From: Stratiformator vulcanicus
GTDB taxonomy: Bacteria; Planctomycetota; Planctomycetia; Planctomycetales; Planctomycetaceae
Direction of reading: 5' to 3'
NCBI RefSeq assembly: GCF_007744515.1
Contig: NZ_CP036268.1
Coordinates: 1,002,529-1,066,528 of the forward strand
Length of the DNA: 64,000 nucleotides
Shown: positions 26,356 through 35,275 of the stretch, piece by piece
How positions within the stretch are numbered: position 1 is the first letter of the stretch
How the letters are laid out: each line of letters starts with the position of its first letter
The notes under the pieces: generated by a model
What the model was told of the DNA's origin: nothing
The model's database searches: none
The model's input: only the letters and a program-made list of their open reading frames with translations
Translations under genes and position numbers: made by a program

Positions 26356-27354
26356 ATGCCGGAATTTCGAAAGGATCCGCTGCTCGATCGCTGGGTCATT
26401 ATTGCCCCGGAGCGATCGCAGCGCCCGATCGAATTTGAGCACGAGACGTATCGTCCCGATGGTTTTGATCCGTTTGCCGAAGGCAATGAAAGTTCGACAC
26501 CGTCGGAATTACTTGCCGTGAGGTCGCACGACTCTTCGCCTGACGGTCCCGGCTGGCGAGTCCGTGTCGTCCCCAATAAGTTCGGTGCACTCGATCCGGC
26601 AGGCGACCCCGTCATTCGCAATGACGGCCTCTATTCGGCAGTGGATGCGGTCGGCTCGCACGAGGTCGTCATCGAGTGCCCCCACTTCGAAGTGAATCTG
26701 TCGCGGCTGAGTGCAAAAAATGTCGAAGAAGTGCTGGGCGTGTACCGAGACCGACTGCTGACGCACGAACGTGACCCCCGGCTCAAGTACACCGTCATAT
26801 TCAAGAATAAGGGACCGGCCGCCGGGGCGAGTCTTGCGCACGCTCATTCGCAAATTATGGCGATCGGCTTCGTCCCCAAGGACCTCAGCGACGAACTCGC
26901 CTCCGCTCGGCATCACTTCGAAACGACCGGGCAGTGTCCCTACGCCGAAGTATTGGCGCAAGAACTCACAACCGCATCGCGGATCGTGTTCGAGACACCG
27001 CACTTCGTCGTCTATTGCCCGTACGCGAGTCGATTCGCCTACGAGATGAAGATCGTCCCGCGGAGACCGGGCAGCCACTTCGGGCAAATTCAGCCGGAGC
27101 AGATTCAGGATCTGGCCGAAGTGCTCAAAAAGGCGCTGCAGAAGATTGAGTCGGCACTGAGCGATCCTCCCTACAACTTCGTTCTGCGGACGGCCCCGTT
27201 CCGAACCGGTTCGTTGCCTTACTTCCGATGGCACATCGAAATTTACCCTCGCATCGCCCGGGCCGCCGGTTTTGAATGGGGCACGGGATGCTTCATCAAT
27301 ATCGCCGCTCCGGAAGACGCGGCGGAAACGCTCCGCTCACAGGCCGTCGACTGA
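26356..27354 (+). CDS. galT: GalT-family nucleotidylyltransferase (galactose-1-phosphate uridylyltransferase or ADP-glucose phosphorylase)
   Basis: 332 residues from ATG 26356, which has a ggag site 8 bases upstream; GTG 26347 is also open. The N terminus EFRKDPLLDRWVIIAPERSQRP is the GalT signature. The catalytic histidine motif is H-A-H-S-Q (from about residue 162) within AGASLAHAHSQIM, instead of the H-P-H-G-Q of E. coli GalT. The C-terminal domain repeats the HIT-like fold. HxHSQ is also used by plant ADP-glucose phosphorylases, and the position directly after glgA makes an adenylyl-sugar substrate plausible. A GalT role in galactose metabolism remains the default. Confidence 0.85.
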   Translation: MPEFRKDPLLDRWVIIAPERSQRPIEFEHETYRPDGFDPFAEGNESSTPSELLAVRSHDSSPDGPGWRVRVVPNKFGALDPAGDPVIRNDGLYSAVDAVGSHEVVIECPHFEVNLSRLSAKNVEEVLGVYRDRLLTHERDPRLKYTVIFKNKGPAAGASLAHAHSQIMAIGFVPKDLSDELASARHHFETTGQCPYAEVLAQELTTASRIVFETPHFVVYCPYASRFAYEMKIVPRRPGSHFGQIQPEQIQDLAEVLKKALQKIESALSDPPYNFVLRTAPFRTGSLPYFRWHIEIYPRIARAAGFEWGTGCFINIAAPEDAAETLRSQAVD

Positions 27355-27444
27355 GCGAAGACGGTTCAGTACTGCCGGTGATTTGAGCTTCGCGCCGGTC
27401 GACCTCATGATTGCAGGCGAAACAAATTCTCGCGGAGGTACTTA

Positions 27445-28458
27445 ATGCGCGCTCACTTTCGACCTGCGGCCTTGATGGCGGCAATGACAATTTGCCTCGG
27501 AATGGTGGACGACTCAAACGCCCAAGAGACCACCGAAACGTCCGCGTCCAAAGAGATCGTCGTTCCGGAGATTGAATCGACGCCGTTTGACGACAGTCAG
27601 CAGAAGTCAAAGCTCTATCGCGAAGGATTCGCGACCGGCTATCACTGGGCATTCAGCAAAGGCCATCAAGGCTGTCCGACGCATCCCAGCTTGCGCAATC
27701 TCGCCTTTATTCGAGGCTGGGTCGAGGGTTGGCAGGCGGCGATCGCCGATGGCGGAACTCGGTCACTGCCGGGCTTGTACGCTAAGTACTTGAAATGGGA
27801 CGACGAAGTCAGGCCGGAGGAAACTGGTTTCCGCTCGCTGTTCGACGGCACCTCGACCGACGGTTGGCTGGTCGCACCCAACAAGCCGTATGCGGGCCCG
27901 CTCGAAGAAGGTGCGATTCAGCCTCACAAGGCGGGCGGAAGATACGTTTATCACGACGATGTATTTGAGAACTTCGAACTGCGGCTCGAAGTCAAACAGT
28001 CGAGCGAGAAAACGAACTCGGGCATCTTCATCCGGCTCGTCGACCCCACAAAGCACTTTGGAAACCCGAAGAAAAACCCTCGCAGCGGTTTCGAAATTCA
28101 AGTCGGCCCCGGAGGAACGGGGAACCACGACTTCGGCGCGATTTATGATCTCGTGCCCGCGGCGGAGAACGTGCAGCGGCCCGTCGGCGAGTGGAACGAG
28201 GTTCAAGTTTACGCGAACGGTCCCCGCATTGTTGTGACCGTCAACGGCCTTCGCACGGCGACTCTGAATGCCGACGAATGGGCCGAGCCGGGCAAGCGAC
28301 CGGATGGCACCAATCACAAATTTCTCGCCGCGATCGCCGAATTGCCGCGCCGCGGGCACATCGGCTTTCAGGATCATGGCAGCAAAGCCTGGTTTCGGAA
28401 CGTGCGTATCCGTGAGTTGCCGAGTTCTGAGCGATCGGAACTGGGCGGTGAAAACTAG
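27445..28458 (+). CDS. Exported DUF1080 (3-keto-disaccharide hydrolase-like) protein
   Basis: 337 residues with an ideal ggagg ribosome-binding site 7 bases before the ATG. A signal peptide (MRAHFRPAALMAAMTICLG, cleavage near SNAQE) is followed by a unique region of about 90 residues and then a DUF1080 domain: FRSLFDGTSTDGWLV, FENFELRLEVKQSSEKTNSGIFIR, the DLVPAAENVQRPVGEWNEVQV centre and a C-terminal GHIGFQDHGSKAWFRNVRIREL. The family is a concanavalin-like fold, very numerous in planctomycetes, some members acting on 3-keto-glycosides. Probably periplasmic; substrate unknown. Confidence 0.9.
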   Translation: MRAHFRPAALMAAMTICLGMVDDSNAQETTETSASKEIVVPEIESTPFDDSQQKSKLYREGFATGYHWAFSKGHQGCPTHPSLRNLAFIRGWVEGWQAAIADGGTRSLPGLYAKYLKWDDEVRPEETGFRSLFDGTSTDGWLVAPNKPYAGPLEEGAIQPHKAGGRYVYHDDVFENFELRLEVKQSSEKTNSGIFIRLVDPTKHFGNPKKNPRSGFEIQVGPGGTGNHDFGAIYDLVPAAENVQRPVGEWNEVQVYANGPRIVVTVNGLRTATLNADEWAEPGKRPDGTNHKFLAAIAELPRRGHIGFQDHGSKAWFRNVRIRELPSSERSELGGEN

Positions 28459-28669
28459 CACGGCCGCTGGGTGGCCGGGGACGACGCTTTCGCCGCCCCC
28501 GGAACGCGTATCTCGGACGGGCGACTGCTCGTCAAAGACGCTTCACCGCACCCATTCGAGTTTCCGAATCGTTCAGTCAGGTTTGCGACCCGCGTCTACG
28601 GCAGGTGGAAGTTAGACGAGGGGCGGTCTAACATTTCGCGAACCGCTTCCTCTCCACACCAAGTCGCAA

Positions 28670-29986
28670 ATGCTCCTGTTCGCACTCCGTAATCTCTGGT
28701 CTCGTCCCGCGCGAACCATCTTGGCTCTGTTGGGACTGACGGTCGCCATTGCCGGGATGGTGGGCCTGTTCAGCGTGGCACACGGGCTCGACGCGACGGT
28801 CAAAGACACGTTCGCCCGCGTTCCGGGACTCGTGGCGATGCAGCCGGGGGCGCCGATCCCGCTGTTTTCGACCCTTCCCTCCGACTGGCAGCAGGAAATT
28901 GAGCAGGTCGACGGGGTTGGCGTCGTCAACACGGAAGTTTGGCAACGCGTGAACATGATCAACGGGAAGGCGATTATCTCGCCGCCGCGATTGTTCTGCG
29001 GGACCGACATCCCCTCGCGACTCCAACTCTCAACCGATCTGTTTGGCGACTCGATCATCGAAGGCCGGTACCTCACGCTCGAAGATCGAGGCACGACCAA
29101 TTGCGTGGTCAGCAACTTCATCGCCGAAGAGTTCGGGGCGACGGTCGGCGACGTGCTGACACCGAACGGGGTCGAATGCAAAATCGTCGGCATCTATTCC
29201 GTCGGGTCGATTCTGGTCGATGTGGCTATTGTGCTCGATGTCGACATGGTCCGGCAGATTACCCGCTACGACCCGGAAACCGTTTCGGCCTTCTACATCG
29301 AAGCCGCACCCGGAGCGGAGCCAAAGGCCGTCGCCGAACGAATTTCCGATAACTTTGCCGATCGCGCCATCGAACCGTGGCGTCCGAGCGAGTTGTTACT
29401 GCTGTCCGATAAAAATCCGGTCGAATCGTTATTCGAGTCGATCGATCAGCTTCTCAGCGGCGAGTTAAAACCTGCTCCCGCGCCGCCTTCTCTGGGAGCA
29501 GGATCGCCGACCGGTTCGGGGGGAGAGCCGAAGTCCGGGGTTGATGTCCGCACCATGGATGATTGGTCGGCTCAATTCGATCAGCTCACGGGCGACCTTG
29601 ATTTGTTTCTATCGATCTTGACGAGCATCGGCCTGACGATCGCGGTCTTAAGTGTGATTAATACGATGTTGATGAGTGTGAGCGAACGGATTATCGAATT
29701 CGGCATCCTCAAAGCCAACGGGTGGAGTCGCCTCGACGTTGTGAAACTCATTACGGCCGAAAGCGGACTGATCGGCCTCGGCGGTGGAGTATTGGGAACC
29801 TCCATCGGCTGGGCGGCGACGCTGATTCTTAACGCCTATTTCCCGGACCGACTGAATCTCTATGCCAGCCCTGAGCTCATCGGTTTCGCATTAATCTTCA
29901 GCTCTCTGCTCGGCGTTGTGGGAGGCCTCTATCCGGCATTGTGGGCGATGAGGATGGCTCCAATGGAAGCGATCCGCAGAGGCTAA
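28670..29986 (+). CDS. ABC transporter permease, MacB/LolC (FtsX) type
   Basis: 438 residues. An N-terminal transmembrane helix (ARTILALLGLTVAIAGMVGLF) is followed by a periplasmic MacB-PCD-like region (about residues 45-280), a Pro/Gly/Ser-rich loop, then three C-terminal helices of the FtsX domain with SIGLTIAVLSVINTMLMSVSERIIEFGILKANGWSR, whose E-R-x-x-E-x-G-x-L/x-K-A-x-G is the coupling motif. It should pair with the ATPase at 30169-30831 in an efflux or lipoprotein-release system. The two are separated by an unusual 180-base repeat element. The substrate is unknown. Confidence 0.9.
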   Translation: MLLFALRNLWSRPARTILALLGLTVAIAGMVGLFSVAHGLDATVKDTFARVPGLVAMQPGAPIPLFSTLPSDWQQEIEQVDGVGVVNTEVWQRVNMINGKAIISPPRLFCGTDIPSRLQLSTDLFGDSIIEGRYLTLEDRGTTNCVVSNFIAEEFGATVGDVLTPNGVECKIVGIYSVGSILVDVAIVLDVDMVRQITRYDPETVSAFYIEAAPGAEPKAVAERISDNFADRAIEPWRPSELLLLSDKNPVESLFESIDQLLSGELKPAPAPPSLGAGSPTGSGGEPKSGVDVRTMDDWSAQFDQLTGDLDLFLSILTSIGLTIAVLSVINTMLMSVSERIIEFGILKANGWSRLDVVKLITAESGLIGLGGGVLGTSIGWAATLILNAYFPDRLNLYASPELIGFALIFSSLLGVVGGLYPALWAMRMAPMEAIRRG

Positions 29987-29989
29987 GTA

Positions 29990-30021
29990 GAGGTGAGGGG
30001 TTAGAGGTTAGAGGTGAGAGG
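29990..30021 (+). repeat. Purine-rich repeat, left part of a composite element
   Basis: A 32-base G/A/T-only run built of gaggtgag/gttagag units, starting 4 bases after the permease stop. The same word family forms the arms of the elements at 14749-14785 and 17022-17424. Confidence 0.55.
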
Positions 30022-30071
30022 AAATTGAGTACTTTGTTGCCGAATTGGTTGAATTTGCGGGATTTTCAAAC

Positions 30072-30092
30072 TTCTATTCTTAAAGAATAGAA
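30072..30092. repeat. AT-rich perfect palindrome
   Basis: ttctattctt (30072-30081) and aagaatagaa (30083-30092) pair perfectly over 10 bases around one central A. It lies between the permease and ATPase genes, just before the heptamer array. It could be a protein-binding site or transcript hairpin; no T-tract follows. Confidence 0.6.
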
Positions 30093-30094
30093 TC

Positions 30095-30157
30095 CACTCA
30101 CCACTCACCACTCACCACTCACCACTCACCACTCACCACTCACCACTCACCACTCAC
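30095..30157 (+). repeat. Nine perfect tandem copies of CACTCAC
   Basis: The 7-base unit cactcac is repeated nine times without error from 30095 to 30157, ending 11 bases before the ATG of the ABC ATPase gene. Such heptameric arrays change length by replication slippage. The position means length changes would alter the leader of the ATPase gene, not its coding frame. Confidence 0.95.
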
Positions 30158-30168
30158 CTTTTTCAATC

Positions 30169-30831
30169 ATGATCGAACTGCAAGACGTTGCCAAAACGCA
30201 TCACCGCGGGGAGACGGCCGTGCATGCGCTGCGGGGCGTGACGGCGACGATTCCGGAAGGTTCCTTCACCTTTATTCTGGGACCATCCGGCAGCGGTAAG
30301 AGCACGCTGCTCTATTTAATGGGTGCGCTCGATGCACCGACGGCCGGGGACATCGTCGTTGACGGGCACTCGATCAATGAAATGCCCGACTCTGCGAAGG
30401 ACTCTTACCGTCGCGACGACGTCGGCTTTATATTTCAGAGCTTTAACCTGCTCAAGAATTTAAACGCCGTCGACAACGCGCTCGTGCCCTATCTGCCGCG
30501 GGGAGTGAACGGTGAGTTGAAATCGCGGGCGGTCGAATTGCTGAAACGAGTCGGACTGGAAAACCGGATCGATCACACACCCAATCAACTATCCGGGGGT
30601 GAACAGCAACGGGTGGCGATTGCTCGAGCGCTGCTCAAAGATCCGAAGTTGATCCTCGCCGATGAACCGACGGGCGAACTCGACAGCAAGACCGGGGCGG
30701 AGGTGTTCGGCTATTTGCGGGACCTCCACGCCGAACGCAAGTCGACTGTCGTCGTTGTGACGCACGATCAAAGTCATCTGACGTCGGGTGACACGGTCTT
30801 GCGGATGCGCGATGGGCGGATCGAGGAGTGA
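30169..30831 (+). CDS. ABC transporter ATP-binding protein, LolD/MacB type
   Basis: 220 residues. All ABC nucleotide-binding motifs are intact: Walker [10 protein letters not shown] (residues about 44-52), Q-loop FIFQSFNLL, the signature [15 protein letters not shown], Walker [17 protein letters not shown] and the switch histidine in VVTHDQ. The MacB/LolD subclass is indicated by [15 protein letters not shown] and GELDSKTG. Its permease partner is the gene at 28670-29986. The array of nine CACTCAC heptamers ends 11 bases before the start codon, and the Shine-Dalgarno region is unusually poor (cctttttcaatc). Confidence 0.94.
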   Translation: MIELQDVAKTHHRGETAVHALRGVTATIPEGSFTFILGPSGSGKSTLLYLMGALDAPTAGDIVVDGHSINEMPDSAKDSYRRDDVGFIFQSFNLLKNLNAVDNALVPYLPRGVNGELKSRAVELLKRVGLENRIDHTPNQLSGGEQQRVAIARALLKDPKLILADEPTGELDSKTGAEVFGYLRDLHAERKSTVVVVTHDQSHLTSGDTVLRMRDGRIEE

Positions 30832-30975
30832 TCCTTAACACGTTGCGTACGTGGTGCTTCGCTTTTATCCGCTTACTTCGTGCGCGGCTTGTTGACCTTG
30901 TGCGTGGCTTGTCGGGTTTTGAAAAGTTGACTCTGGGGGCGTCCCGGCAAATCATTGCGGATCGAAGGGAGAGTT

Positions 30976-32928
30976 ATGCCGGGAATTATTCGGACCAGTC
31001 GTGATCGTTTTCGCGACTACTCGCAGAATCTGTTTCAGAGAAAATCGAAGGACGACAAGCCCGATGATCCACTCGCGTGGTATCGCGGACGACATCGCTC
31101 GTCATGGCAGTTGCTGCGCGAGTTTTTTGGGTTGATCGACGGTTACTGGCCCAGCGTCGCATTCGCCCTGGTGATGCTGACGTTGTCGACCGGTCTTGGG
31201 CTCATCCCGCCGGCGGCGACCAAACTGGTTGTTGACAACGTGCTGGGCGACCAGCCGATGCCGGAGTGGATCGCCGCTGCGATTCCGCTGCCCGAAGAAC
31301 GCGGAGCGCTGCTCGCACTCATCATCGGTGTCGTAGTCGCGATCTCGTTTGTGAAGGTCGGGTTCGGGCTGTGGGGCCGTTGGCGGGCGACGCTGACGAC
31401 CAAACGCGTGCAGATGAGCGTTCGCAAGCGGGTGTTCGCTCACGCCGTTCGGCTGCCAATGCACCGGGTTCACGATCTTAAGTCGGGGGGAATTGCGAGC
31501 ATCCTGCGGAACGATTCCGGAAGTGTCGGAGATCTCGTCTTCGGCCTGATCTACAATCCGTGGCGGGCCGCGGTGCAGTTGATCGGGAGCCTCTTGATTC
31601 TTGCCTTCGTCGACTGGCGACTGCTCGTCGGGGCGATCGCGATGCTGCCGGTCGTGTACGTGACGCATCGGACTTGGATCAATCGCATTCGGCCCCAGTT
31701 CAAAGCGGTCCGGGCCACGCGGGAAGAGGTCGACGCTCAAGCGACGGAGTCATTCGGCGGGATGCGCGTCGTCAGGGCCTTCGCCCGGGAACGCAGCGAA
31801 GGAACACGCAACATGAAGTCTCAGCACTTCATGGGGCGACAGGAGCTCTACGCGTGGTGGTGGGTGCGAATCGTTGAATCGATTTGGGAAACGGTGATTC
31901 CACTCGCCAGCGCCGGTTTGCTGCTCTATGGCGGCTGGCAGGTACTCGAAGGAAGCCTCACGCTCGGCGATCTGATGATGTTCCTCGTTTACCTGCTCAT
32001 GTTGTTGGAGCCGATCGCAGTGCTTGCGCAGAGTGCGGCTCAGTTCCAGAACAGCCTGTCCGGGCTGGATCGCATCCTTGATGTGCTGGCTGAGCCGACC
32101 GAGATGCCTCGGCCGGAAGACTGTCGGCCGCTTGATCGCAGTGCGGTCGCCGGGCGGGTCACCTTCGACAATGTCGACTTTCGATACGACACATCAGAGG
32201 ACGACGCCGGCTTCTCGTTGCGGGAAGTCTCGTTCGAAGCCGAACCGGGCGAAGTCATCGCACTGGTCGGTCGCAGCGGCGCGGGTAAGACAACCCTCTG
32301 CAACTTGGTCGCGAGGTTTTACGACGCTACCGGTGGTCAGATTCTGCTTGATGACGTCGACGTTAGAGAATACGACGTCGAGCAATATCGCCGGCTGCTC
32401 GGCGTTGTTGAGCAGGATGTGTTTCTGTTCGACGGAACCGTCACCGAAAATATCGCCTACGCAAACCGCGCGGCTGATTTGACGGACATCATCCGGGCCG
32501 CCCGCGCGGCGAATGCCCACGAGTTCGTTGAGCGATTGCCGCAGGGATATGAGACGGTGATCGGTGAACGGGGCGTGAAGCTCTCCGGCGGGCAACGTCA
32601 GCGACTGGCCATCGCCCGGGCGGTGCTGGCCGAGCCGAAACTGCTCATTCTCGACGAGGCGACGAGCAATCTCGACACCGAGAGCGAGCGGCTCATTCAG
32701 GACGCTCTGCAGAACCTGATGGCTGATCGGACGAGTTTTGTGATTGCCCACCGGCTCAGCACGATCCGGCACGCCCATCTGATCCTGGTCATCGAAGACG
32801 GCCGGATCGTTGAACGTGGCACCCATGACGAGTTGGTGCGCACGGGAACGATCTATCCTGAAATGGTGGCGCTGCAAACCGGCCGGAACTTCGATGTCGA
32901 ATCATCGGTATCCCAACCGATCGGCTGA
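30976..32928 (+). CDS. ABC exporter, MsbA-like half-transporter
   Basis: 650 residues from ATG 30976, with a strong gggaga site; a TTG at 30955 in the same frame is less likely. An N-terminal cytosolic tail of about 60 residues precedes six transmembrane helices (about 70-370; for example SVAFALVMLTLSTGLGLIPPAATKLVVDNVLGD) and a C-terminal ATPase with Walker A GRSGAGKTT, Q-loop VEQDVFLFDGTV, signature LSGGQRQRLAIARA, Walker B LLILDEATSNLD and switch His in IAHRLST. Dimeric exporters of this group move lipids, drugs or peptides. It is independent of the MacB-like pair upstream. Confidence 0.93.
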   Translation: MPGIIRTSRDRFRDYSQNLFQRKSKDDKPDDPLAWYRGRHRSSWQLLREFFGLIDGYWPSVAFALVMLTLSTGLGLIPPAATKLVVDNVLGDQPMPEWIAAAIPLPEERGALLALIIGVVVAISFVKVGFGLWGRWRATLTTKRVQMSVRKRVFAHAVRLPMHRVHDLKSGGIASILRNDSGSVGDLVFGLIYNPWRAAVQLIGSLLILAFVDWRLLVGAIAMLPVVYVTHRTWINRIRPQFKAVRATREEVDAQATESFGGMRVVRAFARERSEGTRNMKSQHFMGRQELYAWWWVRIVESIWETVIPLASAGLLLYGGWQVLEGSLTLGDLMMFLVYLLMLLEPIAVLAQSAAQFQNSLSGLDRILDVLAEPTEMPRPEDCRPLDRSAVAGRVTFDNVDFRYDTSEDDAGFSLREVSFEAEPGEVIALVGRSGAGKTTLCNLVARFYDATGGQILLDDVDVREYDVEQYRRLLGVVEQDVFLFDGTVTENIAYANRAADLTDIIRAARAANAHEFVERLPQGYETVIGERGVKLSGGQRQRLAIARAVLAEPKLLILDEATSNLDTESERLIQDALQNLMADRTSFVIAHRLSTIRHAHLILVIEDGRIVERGTHDELVRTGTIYPEMVALQTGRNFDVESSVSQPIG

Positions 32929-33090
32929 TGACTTCGAGTCAGTTCGGGTAATTGGCGCAGAGTGATCGGAGCACTGAGCGGTCCGGTTGGTCCAGCCGGA
33001 CCGATTGTCCGGCCCCCATGCAGTTTCGGTGTAGAAATCGCCGACTTTCGAACTGGTGGATTTTCTCGGTGCAGGGAGGCACGGGGTTTG

Positions 33091-34755
33091 ATGACTCGGT
33101 TCGGTAAAAAATTTGTTGTGTTGGCCTGCCTCTGTGCGGTGGGGCTGACCGCCTCGGCCGATGAGCCTTCTCCCTGGGTCTCTTACGAGTCGCAGATCGA
33201 TCGATTCGCCGCGAGCTTTCCGACGACACCCGAGATCGAAGTCCTTTCAGAAACGGGCGAGCCGCGCCGGGCGACCTATCGTTCGGTCAGTTCGGACCGG
33301 CTGGCGCACTATCGACTGACGGTGCACGATCTGGTCGGTCCCGATACCGGCGCCGCTCAAGAAGGGTTGATCCTCGGAACGAGCGAGGCCATCCGCTCGG
33401 AATTGAGCGGGGCGATCCTTCGGAAAAAGATGATTCGAGGTCCGCTCGACGCGATCGATGAGAAATCTGGAACGGAGTTAACGTCATCTTGGAAGGAAGC
33501 GAATTCCGACAAGACGCTCTACAGTCTTTTTCGCTTCCTGCCGGTCGGCTCGCGATGCTACGAACTACAGGTGATCTTCGTCGGAGATTCGAGTTGGAGC
33601 GACGCGGACAAAGACCGGTTCTTCAAGTCATTTCGCCCGTCTGAACCGGAGGTCGCTGTTCGTGGATGGCGGACGGTCACGCCGTCGGGCGCGGGCTTCT
33701 CCGCGCAGTTCCCCGCACGACCAACCGTCGTCTCAAGCCGTGCCGGCAGTTCGCCATATAAGGCGTATACGACGACAGGTCCGCTCAACCGCGGCGAGTT
33801 CCGGATCAGTTACTTTGATTTAAAGCAGACACCGTCGACCGAACAGATTCCGCTCATTTTCGACAATGTTCGCAACACATACGCGAAGCGATTTGAAGCG
33901 ACGGCTTCCAATGAAAAGTCGGTCGTGATCGACGGGTCGCCGTCGCGACAATTTGTGCTCAAGGGCACATTCGAAGACAAACCGATTACGGTCTCGGCCT
34001 GCCTCGTAACGACCGGCTCTCGATTCTTCGAGGTCAAAGTCGTCGACCGCGATCAGCAACGACCTGTCGATGCAGCCGACATCGATCGATTTTTGAAGAG
34101 CCTCAAAATCACCGGCGATCTGACGCCGATTGAAGCGGCCGGAGATGACGATGCGAACCTCCAGGTGACGGCCGCTCCGGCGCCGCTCGAAGACCGGCCC
34201 GCTCTTGACGATCTGAAGGCCGACGACTCGACATCGCTCGATGGAAAACCCGAACTCGACGTACCTCCCGACCAGTGGCGTTGGTTCCGATCGGAGCAGG
34301 GTCGGTTCCAGGTCATGCTTCCACAGGAACCCCGCTTGACGACCGGATCGGTTAACAACTGCGACCGCGTTTGCGCCCACGCACTCAGCGCGCAGGGAGC
34401 GATCAGTTTTGCGGTGTCGAGTGTCGATCACGACAGCCCGATCAGTCAAAAAGATGCCGTGAAAATTTTCAATTCGACCCGCGATCGTTCCATCAAGGAA
34501 TTCGGGGCCGAGATCAAGCACGACCAGTTAATTCGCTACCGCAGCTATCTCGGGCGAGACCTGCTGCTCGAAGCGGACGTTGATGGTCGCGCCTACTTTT
34601 TTCGAGAGCGGAACGTTGTCGTCGGCGATCGAAGTTATATCTTGCAGATGGTGTGGACCGCGGACCAACCGGTGCATCCGCCCGCGGCGAATCAATTTTT
34701 AAACTCCTTAGTGCCAATGCAAGACGTTAAACGCACGGCTTCGGCTCAACGATAA
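33091..34755 (+). CDS. Large exported protein of unknown function
   Basis: 554 residues from ATG 33091, chosen because a gggagg site precedes it and a clean signal peptide follows (MTRFGKKFVVLACLCAVGLTASA, cleavage before DEPS). The frame is open upstream to 32962. The mature protein contains three similar modules, each beginning with a pattern like '...F.A.FP..P.V', 'GFSAQFPARPTV' and 'RFQVMLPQEPRL', and each with a 'F..SL' end (KSFRPSEPE, FLKSLKITG, FLNSLVPM). This suggests a triplicated fold. Periplasmic or surface location is likely; the function is unknown. Confidence 0.75.
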   Translation: MTRFGKKFVVLACLCAVGLTASADEPSPWVSYESQIDRFAASFPTTPEIEVLSETGEPRRATYRSVSSDRLAHYRLTVHDLVGPDTGAAQEGLILGTSEAIRSELSGAILRKKMIRGPLDAIDEKSGTELTSSWKEANSDKTLYSLFRFLPVGSRCYELQVIFVGDSSWSDADKDRFFKSFRPSEPEVAVRGWRTVTPSGAGFSAQFPARPTVVSSRAGSSPYKAYTTTGPLNRGEFRISYFDLKQTPSTEQIPLIFDNVRNTYAKRFEATASNEKSVVIDGSPSRQFVLKGTFEDKPITVSACLVTTGSRFFEVKVVDRDQQRPVDAADIDRFLKSLKITGDLTPIEAAGDDDANLQVTAAPAPLEDRPALDDLKADDSTSLDGKPELDVPPDQWRWFRSEQGRFQVMLPQEPRLTTGSVNNCDRVCAHALSAQGAISFAVSSVDHDSPISQKDAVKIFNSTRDRSIKEFGAEIKHDQLIRYRSYLGRDLLLEADVDGRAYFFRERNVVVGDRSYILQMVWTADQPVHPPAANQFLNSLVPMQDVKRTASAQR

Positions 34756-34762
34756 TTACGTC

Positions 34763-35254
34763 ATGAAAGTTGCAGTTCTCAGCGACACTCACGGGCAGAT
34801 CTCCAATACGACCGAGGCGATTCGACAGATCGAGCGGTATCAGCCAGATGCAGTGCTGCATTGCGGCGATATCGGTCGTCCCGACATCGTTCCACTATTT
34901 CGCGGTCGCCCGACGCACTTTGTCTTCGGAAACGTCGACCGGGACGAGGCCCTGTTCGCGCCCATGTTCGACGGAACCGAACTGATTGGTCACGGCCGCT
35001 TTGCCGATCTAACCCTCGGCACCGTTCGCATCGCGATGACCCACGGAGACGACCCGAAACTGCTTCGCAAAGCGATTCGATCCGGCGACTACGATCTCGT
35101 TTGCCACGGACACACGCACGTCCGGCGGCTTGAAACAATCAGTTCGACGCTCGTGCTCAATCCGGGAGCGATGCATCGGGCGGCTGAGTATTCGATCGCG
35201 ATTGTCGAACTTCCGTCTCTTAACGTCGAATTTGTGACCGTCAATCACAATTAA
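34763..35254 (+). CDS. YfcE/MJ0936-type metallophosphoesterase
   Basis: 163 residues, the usual length of single-domain calcineurin-like phosphodiesterases. Metal ligands are visible in order: D8 and H10 (LSDTHGQ), D in HCGDIG, N in FGNVDRD, H in THGDD and the G-H-T-H pair (CHGHTHV). The typical ending NPGAMHR is also present. These enzymes hydrolyse phosphodiesters in vitro; the physiological substrate is unknown. It starts 7 bases after the preceding stop, so it is probably co-transcribed with the exported protein gene. Confidence 0.93.
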   Translation: MKVAVLSDTHGQISNTTEAIRQIERYQPDAVLHCGDIGRPDIVPLFRGRPTHFVFGNVDRDEALFAPMFDGTELIGHGRFADLTLGTVRIAMTHGDDPKLLRKAIRSGDYDLVCHGHTHVRRLETISSTLVLNPGAMHRAAEYSIAIVELPSLNVEFVTVNHN

Positions 35255-35275
35255 GCGGGTCTTGCGATTGCGACG

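Noticed and set aside
28471-28692. 73-residue plus-strand frame between the DUF1080 and permease genes
   Set aside because: It overlaps the permease start by 23 bases and has no motif or conserved start context.
30095-30157. CACTCAC array considered as a CRISPR array
   Set aside because: The units are 7 bases without spacers and there are no cas genes; it is a simple tandem repeat.
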